Part shown: piece after piece, positions 23,872 to 35,328 of the stretch
Layout: every line of letters begins with the position of its first letter
How positions within the stretch are numbered: the stretch's first letter is position 1
Assembly (NCBI GenBank): GCA_943737045.1
Contig: CALSFV010000001.1
Span: 2,818,001 to 2,882,000, forward strand
From: Parapristionchus giblindavisi
Taxonomy: Eukaryota > Nematoda > Chromadorea > Rhabditida > Diplogasteridae
Length of the DNA: 64,000 bases
Reading direction: 5' to 3'
The notes under the pieces: generated by a model
The model's input: only the letters and a program-made list of their open reading frames with translations
What the model was told of the DNA's origin: nothing
Databases searched by the model: none
Translations under genes and position numbers: made by a program

Positions 23872-23958
23872 ATCTCTCCTCTCCCCCTCTGTCATTAATG
23901 AGATTATGAAGATATGTTTAATGTAATAAAGAAATAAATCAATCAATCAATCAATGAA

Positions 23959-26900
23959 TCAATATTGAACAGAAGAAGGTCGACTAGGGAAACCATGCAT
24001 TGGTACTTTTAATTTGGATATTGATAGTTCTTCCATCTTCGCATTTGTAATAAACTCTTCGATATTTGTTTGAGATGCTCTAACAAGAGTGTGAATAGTT
24101 TGACATTTCTAGAACAAAAAGTCATATGAACTGAAAGTTAATGATTGTGAAGTCTCTTTATGATGTAAGAGATGATTAAGAGCAATGAGTTATATTCCCT
24201 TTAAAGCGACACTACAAGCTAATTTGAATATTTCCGCTCTGGCCACACTCTCTCGCTTTCTTAGACGTAGCGGCCGAAACACCATAAAGCACATTATTAC
24301 TTAATAGTTTTATTGTTACAATTATTTTAAATACGTGCATGCATATCACTCCTGTACATTGATTTACTTACTAAATTAATTAATTTGAAACTCTCCGCTC
24401 TGGCCACACTCTCACTTTATTTGTCTATGAGAGAGTATTGCCAATGTGGAGAGTAAAATTAGCTTGGGACGTGCCTTTAACAATAACCTTACCTTCTTAA
24501 CATCAATGCATTTCAATAATTGACAATTTAACAATTCCAATTTCACACTGTCAATATTGTTTGATTGTTCGCAAATGGCCCGACGAAGATAAAGAATCTA
24601 TTAGTTATTTTCTATTATTATTATATATATATTTTAAACTATCAATCAATTCTCGAATAAAAATTTTGAATTATGCATGACACAGATGAATAGAGGCTAA
24701 ACTGATTATAAATCATGGATAGATTGATAGATAGTTCTAATTAATAGATATGTTAATCGATAGTGCTTACTTCAATTCCAATCAAACTACCGCATACGAA
24801 TGCATATGATGCGTCTGATATATTAGATGCAATCTGGAATCAATCAATAATAGTATCAATATGTTAGATAATAAAGAGAAAAGAATAGATGAATAGATAA
24901 AAATTGATATTAGGTTGATTCATAAGTCTTGTCGCATTTTGGAGGGGTGTGTTTATGCTATCACTGCTCAGTCGTACGTTGTCAATTACCCCGTCCGTTC
25001 TGGCAGTAAATAAGTCAGTACTACTACTCTTTGAGCGTAGTAGTGAATTGTGCCTACATCGAGTCTAGTAGCTGAAATGCCTCCACCTTTCGTTCCCAGT
25101 TTTGTGCACAAGCGACACTTCATGTTGTTTTTCTTTCTATCCGAGCTCAAACCACCCGATGTCCACACCCGTATGGCGGTAGTATACAACACTAAAGGCC
25201 ACTAGTAAATGCACGGTGCAACGTTTGTTCAAACACTTCGAAAAAGTTAGTACGACGTCCAAATCCGGACAGCACCCCGAGCTGGACTTGGACATGCTGG
25301 AGCAGCACGTCCATGCTGACCCCTTTGCTACCACCCGTGATATGGCGACGAGTCTTGGGGTAAGCCAACCCACCATCGTTGGTTGCCTACATGATCTTGG
25401 GAGGGTCCAGAATTTGGGTCGATGATTACCCCACCAACTGTCGGTCAAGCAGAAGGACAACCGTGCGGACCAGTGTCTGAATCTAATTTCGTACGCTCGC
25501 ACAACGGCTTGGATGGACGGGATCATCACTGGGGATGAAAAGTGGATACTTTACGACTACGTAATCCTACGGACTCAGTGGGTCGATCGAGATGAGCAGT
25601 CCTATTCCATCGCCAAACCTGAACTTCACCAGAAAACTATCATGCTGTCTCTGTGGTGGGACAGAGGCGGTGTGGTGCATTGGGAGCTGCTACCACAGTG
25701 GTCGACTATTACGGCCGCGGTATACTCTAGTCAACTACGGACCCTGAAGTCCCAGGTCCCCTCCGTTCCCTGGTTGCGCGATCAAATTCACTTCCAGCAC
25801 GACAGCGCCCGACACCACGTGGCAAGGACAACCAAAAGGCCCTGATATACTTTAGCTGGAACATCGACCCCCTCCTGCCCTACTCGCCCGACTTGTCTCC
25901 TAGCGATTACAGTTTGTTTTCCGATGTGCGGCATACTCTCGGAGGAGTACACTTCAACAATCAGCGGGAGGTCGAAATCTGGCTGACCAACTTCTTTGCC
26001 TCCTAGCAGCCGTCCTTCTGGGAGCACTGCATCCACAAGTTACCCGAACTTTGGAGGAAGTATGTCGACGCAGACGGCGCTTACTTTGATTGATTTGCTT
26101 TTGCCGAGATAAAGTTATTTTAATTTGTTTAAAGGGGCAAAATGCGACAAGACTTATGAATCAACCTAATAGATATTAATGAAACTATAAGAGAGACTAT
26201 CTGACTCAGTGAACATATTTTGCTTATGGCTTGGCACTTGGCCAAAAAGTGATATGAACCAATCGGGCCCCAATAGTGCACAGCTGTAGTATGGGATGGC
26301 ATCAGCTCACAGACGGAGTTTGGGTTCGTCAGATCTACATCCTCGCTAAATAACGTAAGTTCGATAAAATGGCATCAAAATTTCAAAGTTTACGGATTCG
26401 CTCGATATGTGTATACGACGATGGGCAATAATAAGCAGGTAAATCCCACCAAGTGTCATCCCGATCCAAAACTGCGAGGCCCAGAAATAATTTAAAAATC
26501 AATAAAAATATTTTGTTTTATTTTTCCTACAATTGCCTCTCGGTGGCTGACTTTTTTATTCCTTCAATTTGACGAGTATTCATTAGTGTAACTATTGTAT
26601 GAAAATGAACTAAAACAAATTGGGAAAAAGTTGCCTTATTCCCGAAAAAACCACGACTAATTCGCCTTTTCATGGCGAACTAAACGAATTATCGTGTGCC
26701 GATTACGGTAATGCAAATGCGGGAATTCAAAATTCAGCATTTTTTTTTCCGAGAAATGTGTCATATTACTCCTTAGATATTCATACAACACGCTAATAAT
26801 AAAAGAAAACAATAGTATGCTATCGAAATCGAATGCTAAATAATAGTAATTACCGAATTTTGAACTCCCGCATTTGCATTACCGTAATCGGCACACGATA

Positions 26901-29496
26901 ATTCGTTCAGTTCGCCATGAAAAGGCGAATTAGTCGTGGTTTTTCGGGAATACGGCAACTTTTTCCCAATTGGTTTTAGTTCATTTTCATAAAGTAGTTA
27001 CACTAATGAATACTCGTCAAATTGAAGGAATAAAAAAAGTCAGCCACCGAGAGGCAATTGTAGGAAAAATAAAACAAAATATTTTTATTGTTTTTTTAAT
27101 TATTTCTGGGCCTCACGGTTTTGGATCGGGATGACACTTGGTGGGATTTACCTGCTTATTATTGCCCATCGTCGTATACACATATCGAGCGAATCCGTAA
27201 ACTTTGAAATTTTGATGCCATTTTATCGAACTTACGTTATTTAGCGAGGATGTAGATCTGACGAACCCAAACTCCGTCTGTGAGCTGATGCCACCCCATA
27301 CTACAGCTGTGCACTATTGGGGCCCGATCGGTTCATATCACTTTTTGGCCAAGTGCCAAGAGAATGTCACTTGAGCCAGATAGTCTCTCATAACCTATGG
27401 CCGAAACAGTGTTCCTCTAAATAGCATTGAGTATATTGAATGATTTGTAAATTAGTTTTTTCGATAAATTAATTAATAATACCTCTGTTAATCCTTTCAT
27501 CCCCGTGATTCTTTTATCATTCCCAACTTCCAATTTACGCAATCTTTCTGGAAGAATGTCAAGGACCAACTACAAAAAGAATTGAATCAATCAATCAATC
27601 AATGCATTCATTATTCTAAAATAGAATTAATCCAATTAAATAATTCCCATACTGCTTTCATATTTTTCCATATTTCTCCATTCATTTCCATGGAAAGAAG
27701 CCGTTGAGATAGCTACAAAAGAAAAGATACAAACAAAAATGAGAGATATCTAATGACTCACTTTTGTACAACTATTCAACAAATGAGTTACACTATATGA
27801 CCATTCAAATGTATTAGTATCCTAAGAAGAAGAAGGTTATATTAATCATTTATACTCTAACATACATCATCCATTTCTTCTGATAATGAAGACCAGATAA
27901 AGATAGATTCAGTCATCCTCAATAATCAACGGTTAATTAATCAATAAATAGTGGAGTACAACCTCAAAAGGAAATGAATCCAATCATTGGAACATTCTTC
28001 CAATATCTCATCACTTTTAGTTGCATAATATTGATTAATCTATAAGTTTATCATATTATATTAATATGGTCGTTAGTATCGCAAGCAATGGAGAAATCTC
28101 ATGGAAACCCAGCTGAGATAACACCATCATACGTTGGCGATATTGTCGCTAAAGATAAAACTCACCCCATTTAGCCAACATTTACTTTAATATAGAAAAA
28201 AAGTGAGTAGCGAATCCATCAATTTGACAATGTTCCACTCGATTTTTACGTCCGACCGACCCCATTTTAATTTCCACAGACAAAGGTTGCCCACGTCTAA
28301 AAACCACTAAACCAGCCGATACCGTTGTTTAAATGTAAAATGTTCAAAATTTTTAAAATCAATATAAAGAATACAATATTTGTCCATATACCTTACAGAT
28401 AAACTTAGTGATTTCATTGATCTGTCTAATAGATAGACTATTTTGATTCTGTCTTTTCATAACATCAATCCAATTAGAATATATTAATGTGAACATATGA
28501 GGAATGTAACCATGTTCTAAATAACAATCAATCAATATTAATCATCATTACAAGTAATCTCACTAACTTAGAAATCGAGAGAGTATTGTGTCAGTATTGT
28601 AATATGCTTCACTTTCAGAATAACCTCAATAACAAAAATGAAATATAAAACGAAAAAAGGCACTTACAAAGAAGATACGACAATGGTCTAATATCGATTG
28701 ATTTACCCTCTCGATTTATTGAATGCCATTTTTTATGAGATATGCAACAGATCTGACAGAATATCTTCTGAATCAATAATAAGATAATCGAGGTTAGAGA
28801 TAAAGAAAGTGAACCTTCAAAACAGATAGTATATCTTCATTGTTATCTGAAGTTAGAAGAATAGGAACATTATTAGAACATGTTAAACAAGAATATCTAT
28901 GTGATCGTATTCTTGTACTGTAAGATTATTGATTGAAAGAGTGAATAGATCAATAAATGACATACACATCATTACATCCGCAACATATTAGATCATCCTC
29001 TCCGTATTTTTCACTTAGACGTTTCTCCATCTCTAATTGTGATTTGAGAACTGAAATAATCGATGTGAATTAGAGAGATTACCGTATCCATATAACATAC
29101 AATGATGTAATTTAGAATGTCTATTCGTCTTCTCCACATCTCGACGACAGAATGGACATTTGAATTTGATCCGATCATCGGAAAACTCCTTCAATTAGTA
29201 CTATTAACTGTTGATATAGAGGATATAGAATACATCTTTAGGATGTTGTGATGACATTCTCTTCTTACATTCCATACATATTCCATGTCCACAACAGGGT
29301 AATTGCTGAATGATAATCATGAGATAGATAGAGATTGGAATGGACAAACCAATGGACGATGATTCTTTAGATCATAAACATTCTCACATATAACACATGT
29401 GATCGACTTTAGAGGTTTCAATGACACGATATTGATAGGCCATTCAAACGGCATATATCTATGTACACTGAAATGAGGATAATGATTCACTTTCAT
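23959..29496 (-). CDS. RING/TRIM-like zinc-finger protein, likely E3 ubiquitin ligase
   Basis: Start MKVNHYPHFSVHRYMPFEWP at 29496. An N-terminal C3HC4-type RING follows: TCVICEN, LPCCGHGICMECKK, KFKCPFCRRD. Then comes a B-box-like cysteine cluster (ICCGCND, YSCLTCSN, FCQICCISHKKWH), then a long helical C-terminal half ending PSRPSSVQY. RBCC proteins of this kind are usually ubiquitin ligases with a coiled coil for dimerisation. An in-frame TGA at 27941 followed 24 bp later by ATG at 27916 could split it into two genes. I prefer one gene, because a 50-60 nt GT-AG intron removes both and keeps the frame. The introns at 24840-27480 and 24120-24490 are inflated by mobile elements. Confidence 0.75.
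24205..24476. mobile_element. 272 bp TTAA-flanked MITE (piggyBac-like)
   Basis: TTAA at 24201-24204 and 24477-24480. The ends AGCGACACTACAAGCTAATTT and, from the right, AGGCACGTCCCAAGCTAATTT share an inner AAGCTAATTT. It contains two copies of CGCTCTGGCCACACTCTC. A related fragment lies near 7500-7545, and similar sequence is found in the giant element arms near 32808-32855. It lies in a RING-gene intron. Confidence 0.75.
24913..26166 (+). mobile_element. mariner transposon, 1254 bp
   Basis: Perfect 29 bp TIRs beginning GGTTGATTCATAAGTCTTGT, flanked by TA at 24911-24912 and 26167-26168. Length, TA target and transposase remnant identify Tc1/mariner, mariner subgroup. It sits in a large intron of the RING gene in the opposite orientation. 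Perfect TIRs next to a broken gene suggest a young insertion mobilised from elsewhere or recently decayed. Confidence 0.95.
25151..26093 (+). pseudogene. Broken mariner transposase
   Basis: Recognisable pieces lie in different frames: N-terminal helix-turn-helix part (LFKHFEKVSTTSKSGQ, GVSQPTIV), the catalytic GDEKWILYDYV block, the HDSARHHVA block corresponding to HDNARPH, YSPDLSPSDYSLF, and a C-terminal FWEHCIHKLPELWRKY. A stop follows SLGVSQ...QNLGR near 25423, another lies near 25842, and frame changes separate the last part, so no intact transposase is made. Confidence 0.92.
26191..27390. mobile_element. 1.2 kb near-perfect palindrome (foldback element)
   Basis: Arms of about 549 and 538 bp (26191-26739 and 26853-27390) with a loop of ~113 bp. 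The ends are GAGAGACTATCTG, flanked by ATAA on both sides. Arm identity looks very high, with a few substitutions and small indels. Interior pieces include GCGGGAATTCAAAATTC and GGCACACGATAATTCGTT. No coding. Located 24 bp from the mariner. Confidence 0.85.
28137..28297. mobile_element. Copy of the CATACGTGGGCGG MITE family
   Basis: Starts CATACGTTGGCGATATTGTC and ends GACAAAGGTTGCCCACGT, as in the copies at 38824 and 39898. It lies in a RING-gene intron. No clear target duplication, so it is probably old. Confidence 0.6.
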
Positions 29497-29776
29497 GATT
29501 AAGATGAGTCATATTGAAAGTATATTGTGTACTGATATAATACAGTAATAGTCATTGAGTGAACAAATTGATAACTAGAAACGTTTATATAAGAAATGAA
29601 CGATAATTGAACAATAATAACAAGAAACAATAACAATAATAACAACAGCATAGAATAGATGAATTGGATAACAACATTAGTGATTCAGATGGTTCAGATA
29701 CAAAAATTAATTGAGCACATACGAAAGAAACAAGATTTATATTAACTAAACAACTTTGTTCCAATCATGTACTACA

Positions 29777-31493
29777 TTATGATTTTTTCGGCCTTCCTGC
29801 AATGGAATGAGTGAGCCACTATCACAACCAATGAAATACCTCGCTTAGCTGTCTTCTTAGCATTCGTTACACTACGAGTAGGAGAAACTGTAAGGAGTAT
29901 GTTATGTAGATACCCTATTCCCTATGTATATTGATCATCTCTATTCCCTGTGCATATTGATTAGAATATGTTAGTAACACTTGTGCATCACACACAGTAC
30001 AATACACACATCAACGGGACATCGCAAGACTTCACAGAGTACAATGTATTGATTGAATAGATGATCAATATTGTACCTCTCTGGAGATTCAGTGATGGGG
30101 ATACAGAGATTGCACGACAAGCTCTAGTTGGTCGAGATGATACAGATGATGATGATGGTTGCTCTTAATGTATATATTCATATATTAAAAATAATACTCA
30201 ATATATACCTGACTCATTTCCATCAGAAATCTCCATAATAACTTCATTCTTGCTTGAGATATCAGAACGATTTAGTTTCGATTCAACCACACTTGGTTTG
30301 TCTACAGTAACAATTGCTTCTTCAGAGATCAACATTCTCGGTTTCTTGGAACTCGCTCCACCTTAATTAATCATATTACGTGGTTAAACATGATTAAACA
30401 AAATCTAACCTGATTTTGAACGATTACGTTTTGGATGTGGATCAATTCGAGCTGGAATGAATCAAATAATTAGCTTTCATTCTCATAAAAAAATGCTTAA
30501 TGTGTGCATATAGAATACAAAGTTTTTTATAAACATACTCCGGTATTTTTTGCTCGCGGGGCACACCGTTGAGAGGCCAAATCTCGCGGGGTACACCGCG
30601 AAGTGCACCACGGCGTGGAAGGTACGGTGTGCCTCGCGGGGTAGACATCAAATCTCGCGAGGCACACCGTCCCTCTTGTCCCACGGGGCACGGCGTCATC
30701 CACCTCGCGGGGCTCCCCGTCTAGAGGCTGCAGCTCGCGAGGTACCCCGTCTCAAGGTTCTACCCCGTGGTGTACCTCGTGGCGTACACCACGGGATTGA
30801 ACGGTGTGCCCCGCGAGTAAAAAATACCGGAGTACCAAATAACAGTGAGAATATACTACTAACCAATCTATAGCTTTTTTTAAAATATTTTCTCTCTCAA
30901 AAGTACGTATAATACGATGGAATAAAGAATATGACGAAGAATAAGTTTGAACTCTACAGGAATAGAACTAACAGATGGATCGAGTATTCATTGGTGTAGA
31001 ATAGATCGAAGTATCAGGTGAGGTTGAAACAGAAAGCTGAAACTAAAGTTGTATGCACAAAAAGAACAAGACATACTCTTACATTATTTGTGACATGGAA
31101 TGATGGTGAAACTTCCTCATAGTCATCATCATTTTCAGAATCAGCATCCGATAGCTCATGCAACTTAGGTTCATTGTTGACCTCTTCTTCGTCTTCCTCG
31201 ACTATATCAGTATCTTCAGCGCATTCTTCCACAGGTAGTATTGGATCACTCACTGGGTCTGGTGCAACGACTTCCTGAGAAAGATGTGCTCAGGTAGGAA
31301 TAGTCTTAAACAAAGAATACAAAAATGGAACAAAAGAGGAGAAACTCACATTCGTTGGTTCCTCTTCGCAATCGTTGAATTCTTCACCTTCTTCGAATGA
31401 AACGATAGGGGAATTTTCAATAGCTGCTTCCTTCGACTGCCAGAAGAATCTCCGCGGATTTAGGAATTGCAAAATTCTCGACACTAACGACAT
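29777..31493 (-). CDS. Acidic/Ser-rich nuclear-type protein with C-terminal AT-hook
   Basis: Spliced in frame from ATG at 31493 (after a TTCCAG acceptor) to TAA at 29777-29779. The protein starts MSLVSRILQFLNPRRFFW, has a strongly acidic middle (DIVEEDEEEVNNE, DADSENDDDYEE), a basic patch (DPHPKRNRSKS, SKKPRM), a Ser-rich section, and ends TAKRGRPKKS, where RGRPKK matches an AT-hook DNA-binding motif. The layout suggests a chromatin or nuclear protein, but no family is recognised. It is on the same strand as the RING gene, whose start lies 281 bp downstream, so they might share an operon. Its start is ~230 bp from the giant inverted-arm element. One intron carries a GC-rich MITE. An additional upstream exon is possible. 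Confidence 0.65.
30538..30832. mobile_element. GC-rich MITE made of CTCGCGGGG motif copies
   Basis: TIRs of ~33 bp starting CTCCGGTATTTTTT and continuing into CTCGCGGGGCACACCG. TA flanks both sides. The whole interior is built from variants of CTCGCGGGGYACACCG in both orientations, standing out from AT-rich surroundings. It lies in an intron of the AT-hook gene. Long frames through it are artefacts. Its terminus is shared with the elements at 34755 and 63690. Confidence 0.85.
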
Positions 31494-31726
31494 CAACTGG
31501 AATAAAAAGAATGCAAAAAATAGTATTTTACGAAGACCAATCACAGTTTTCCAACTGTCAAATCTATCGATCACTAAGCAACACGAATTTCGGAGAAATT
31601 TTATGTACGAGAAACAATAAAAGAATTCCTATTCTTCATAGGAAAAATAAGTAAAAGGAATTGATTCGATCGATATCCATTATGTTAAATTTATTATACA
31701 TTACACCACACACCAGACACCACTAC
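31493..31726. promoter_or_regulatory. Left remnant of a bidirectional promoter
   Basis: About 230 bp upstream of the AT-hook gene. Together with 45493-45667 it would have formed a ~410 bp divergent promoter shared with POLR3A before the large insertion. No motifs are assigned. Confidence 0.45.
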
Positions 31727-33649
31727 GGGTGTCCCTAAATGACGGCCGCGGCCACGGCCACGGCCCGACGGCCCATCTTTAATAAACTTTAGTTGAACTT
31801 TAGATTTATTTTTTTCTATACATATACGTTATCATTTTAGATTGATTAGCACCCTCCTCTCTTTTTGCTTATCTCTTATTTGCATGTATCCTCAAATATA
31901 GCCGCGACTGACCTCTGCTGAAAAGAAGACAATGAGTGATAGAGATGGAGGCGGAGTGGTAGATCAGTCATATCGTCTCTGATACATCGATCGATGAATC
32001 GTCTTATGTCTCTTTCTCTGGCTGACTGTTCCCTGCCTTCCCTTTCTGATTTTCCCGCCATTTCCAGTTATCATCACGGTTCACTATGCTTTTTGATGTT
32101 ACTTTCCTAGTTAATTTGCCCTCTCCTTCTTCCTCTTTAAGTACCTATCTCTGTATTTCCCTGTGCTCCTATCTTCCCCCATCACTCTATCTTTATCTAT
32201 CGTAATTATGGATATATCTAGCCTCATCACCAATCAATTGTGTCTCTACGTCTCTGCCCATCGTTGTTGTTGTCTAGACCCCCCCCCCCCCCCTATTGCA
32301 TTCCCATTTGCATATGATCCAAAATCATATACATACTACGTGTCCTCACTTCGTTTCCTTCATTTGCAGTTTTGGTCATCAATTCAATGTCTCCTTTTCG
32401 TGGTTCAAAGCACATCTATGTATGGATCTTCTTCCGTTCGTTTATAATCAGTCATTCTTCCTTTCCATCTCTTCCTCTCTATCTCTCTTACATCCATTAT
32501 CATACCAATCGATCACTAAGGAAGAGAGTAGATCATCAATCGATAATGTTTATAAGAGAGATGGAAGGAAGGGAACTGAGCCATCTTGATATATTGCATC
32601 TCTCTGTTTATTCTCTCTCTTCTAACCATCTCTCAACTTTATTCATATTATTCTGCTCCGCATTCAATAGTATTTCGAAGGTCGTATCCATGCAGCGTTA
32701 CAAACAATTTGTCGATAAGCACTTTTACGCCTTACTACATGGATATGGTCTCAGACGATGTGCGCAATGTGTCCTTCCTATCCTTAATTCTATTTACTAC
32801 ACTCTGGCCACGACTGTCCTTTGGCTCACGAGACAATGCGGCCAGTGTGGAGAGTGATTCTCAATTTGTTTACATAATCATTTAAATCATTTCAAATGCA
32901 TTTCAGAGGTCGACACGACACCTATCGTCACCGCGGCGTAATCGACTAAGATGACGTCAATCTTGTTCTGATCCGTACAAGGTATGTTGCTTGACTTGGT
33001 TCTCTTCTCTGAAACATGACCTTTGACGGGAAGATCTAACCTTTCAATTTCTCATTTTACAGGCCGAATCGTCGTTCCTCATCGTGCAAGGTCGTCTAGA
33101 AGTCCATCGTCACTGCGTAGATGACATCAGATGCTGGAGTCCGGGTCCTGAAGCTTCTTTGAAGGTACGAGCCTTCCTTGGATTCTCTTTCCTGTTATGT
33201 TATTTTCAAGTTGCGAAAAGACGAAAAGTTTGTGGATATTTTGCCTATCTTTTTTTCATGGCTTTTGAACAGAACTTCTGTTAGAATATACTTCACCTTC
33301 GTTACTTCATTGTCTTTGCCTTTGCTAGCGTCCCCTTCACTGCTCACTGATCTGTCTCGTTGACAGAAACCAAAGTTTTATACAAAGTGATCGTTCAGAA
33401 AGCTCAACTCGTTTAATCTCGTAATTTGCTGTTTTGCAGGGCGAACCGTCACTGTCGACAAACATCTTCGCAATTTCGTCGTCTTCGTCGATGATGATCT
33501 GCTCGATGTGCTCTTCAGAAGTGGGACGCCGCCAAGCTCCGACGTCCGACTTCTGCCGGCGTATTCCAGCACTGGCTGAACTCGTTTTCCGAAAAAAATA
33601 AAGAATTTGGGGTTGTTAGTGTTTGAAATCAGTGTCTAAGCCCGCGAAG

Positions 33650-33735
33650 TTAAATGGGCGGGGTCAGCATCGCTATATAAATAAGGTTCGCAATAAATGG
33701 GCGGAGTCACGCATCGCTCTATAAGCACTGGAGAG
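33650..33735 (+). promoter_or_regulatory. Duplicated GC-box/TATA-like module
   Basis: Two tandem units: AATGGGCGGGGTCAGCATCG followed by CTATATAAATAAGG, then AATGGGCGGAGTCACGCATC followed by CTCTATAAGC. It points into the element, and the mirrored copy at about 43481-43566 also points inward. Promoter-like by sequence only. Confidence 0.4.
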
Positions 33736-33772
33736 GATGAGTATATGTATTTCGTTTGATATGCCTTCTAAT

Positions 33773-33842
33773 AGGGACTCATGGTCTAGTAGATCGAACC
33801 GTCAATCCGATGGGTTGGTCGACAGGAAAGTTCGTTCCCCCG
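33773..33842 (+). pseudogene. tRNA-like sequence in left arm
   Basis: ATGGTCTAGT...AAAGTTCGTTCCCC resembles an A-box and B-box. The right-arm copy keeps six more bases in the A-box (TGGTCTAGTGGATAG) and is better preserved. No proper cloverleaf. Confidence 0.45.
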
Positions 33843-33887
33843 AGGAGGATTAGCAAAAGAAGACATCGCCCAACAGAATCGATTTCT

Positions 33888-34582
33888 ATCAAATCAATTA
33901 TAATTCCATCAAATCAATTATATATATATATATTTTATCAACGTGCGTATGCACGAAACGAAACACATAAAAGTGACTAGTGAAAATTCATGAAATTTAA
34001 ATGTGATATAATGGGGGGTCAGGGTTTGATATCTCAGGGTGGAAAGGGGGATCTCTCATAGGATACAGTGGTCCCTCTCTTGGACGAAGACAGAGGGTAA
34101 CAGTGCGAGTGAGCGAGGAGTGTGTGGTGGTGGACTCAGTTGTGGACCATGAGAACTTGCGGAGTTAACAGCATCTTCAGTGAGAATGACCAGGACCAAA
34201 GATCAACTATGAGAGATATCGACGACTACAGAAGGGGGTGATGGTGGGACCTAACAGAAAGGATATAAGAACAAGTATATATCTGTGAACTACTCGCATG
34301 GGGGGCGGACAAGGCGAGATGGAAGGAAATAAGAAAGGGAAAGATATATAAAAGACAAGGATAGAGACAGAGAGAGAATAGTTCACATCTTTCACTTTTG
34401 TTAGCCTTTTTGTAAATATCAGCAAAAGAATGGAAGAAGAAAATACAGACTCTCACTTGAAAATGTGTGTACAACATTCTCAATAAATGCTGCAAAATCT
34501 TTCATTAGTGCTGAAAAAGTCTGATAATGATAATGATATTGAAATCATATAAGTTGATGGTAATCACAAAATTCAAAATTCA
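33888..34582. other. No gene seen
   Basis: Mixed sequence with TA dinucleotides near 33921 and G-rich patches. No supported coding region. Confidence 0.5.
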
Positions 34583-34750
34583 TTATTTCAATGTAAGGAG
34601 AATTTCGGGAGTGAGCTGACGCTTGAAGGCTGCTGAAGTTTCCGAGAGGATTACCTCACGAGGTAACTTACTTAGCCATCGAGAAACTCTAACTGAAAAA
34701 CTATTATATCTGATCGTGTTACTAGTAAATTCATGATATATACCAAAAGA
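34583..34750 (-). pseudogene. C-terminal end of a LINE reverse-transcriptase ORF
   Basis: Reads FGIYHEFTSNTIRYNSFSV, RVSRWLSKLPREVILS, FKRQL and ends at TAA (34583-34585). This is the usual C-terminal part of non-LTR reverse-transcriptase proteins, and it continues the fragment at 41269-41589, split by the 6.5 kb insertion. Confidence 0.75.
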
Positions 34751-35328
34751 TGTGCTCTGGTATTTTTTTCCAGGCTGGAACCCGGTATAGCGCCATTTTC
34801 CCGGTATCGTTAGCTGGAACCCGGTAGATTTCCAGCCTGGATCCCGCTAACGCTTTTCCAGCCTGGAACCCGGTAGCCGGAGTGAGAACCGGAAAATATC
34901 ATTGTGTATTTTTTAGCAAATATCGAAACTTTTGAAATTCAAAGCGCGATTGAATTTTAATTATAATTAAATTGTTTCACGTCGATGTAAACATCGATGT
35001 CAGTTTCTTCTTTCATAGTTATTTGTATCTTCGTGTCGTCAGTCACTGATAGTGCGTTTAGGCTAGATGGCGTAGGTTGTAGGCTAGTAGTATAGTTTCG
35101 TCGTTTCGCATTTTGATTTTATGTATCCAGTTAGTTATTTTTAAAAGTTAATAACACGCGCGTGTTTATTGCATTTGAATAATAGTTGTTCTAGGACCAC
35201 ATTATGTCGCGGTTGCTTTTATTATTCTCGTTCCGTGAATTTATCTTCTTGTTTCACGTATTTTCCTTGGATTTTTTAGCCACTTGTTGCAGAACGAGGA
35301 CTGGCAGCGAGGATCAGATAGAATAATT

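Larger units (their letters stand above)
18454..23958. other. 5.5 kb gene-poor, repeat-rich intergenic region
   Basis: Between the start of the MOLO-like gene and the 3' end of the RING gene. No convincing exon was found. It holds purine/pyrimidine blocks, several MITEs and foldbacks (listed separately) and AT-rich filler. Long frames here follow the GA/CT repeats. Confidence 0.6.
31727..33887 (+). repeat. Left arm of the giant inverted repeat
   Basis: Contains a long C run (32279-32293), frames up to 161 codons with no recognisable domain, exon-like pieces with good splice signals at about 33063-33164 and 33439-33585, a TATA/GC-box pair near 33650-33735 and a tRNA-like stretch at 33773-33842. 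The identical frames in the other arm follow from arm identity and are not evidence of coding. Confidence 0.9.

Noticed and set aside
25137..25529. 130-codon frame antisense to the mariner transposase
   Set aside because: Shadow of the transposase. Conserved mariner motifs are on the + strand.
27916..27941. Split of the RING locus into two genes at the in-frame TGA
   Set aside because: A normal-sized GT-AG intron removes the stop and keeps the frame. The two-gene model remains possible but needs a 24 bp intergenic gap.
30442..30873. Overlapping frames with repeated RGT/SRG-type peptides
   Set aside because: Translation of the CTCGCGGGG motif array in a MITE.
32372..32857. 161-codon frame, identical in the other arm at 44365-44850
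   Set aside because: Identity follows from the arms being nearly identical. The composition is mixed, there is no domain, and overlapping frames of similar length exist.
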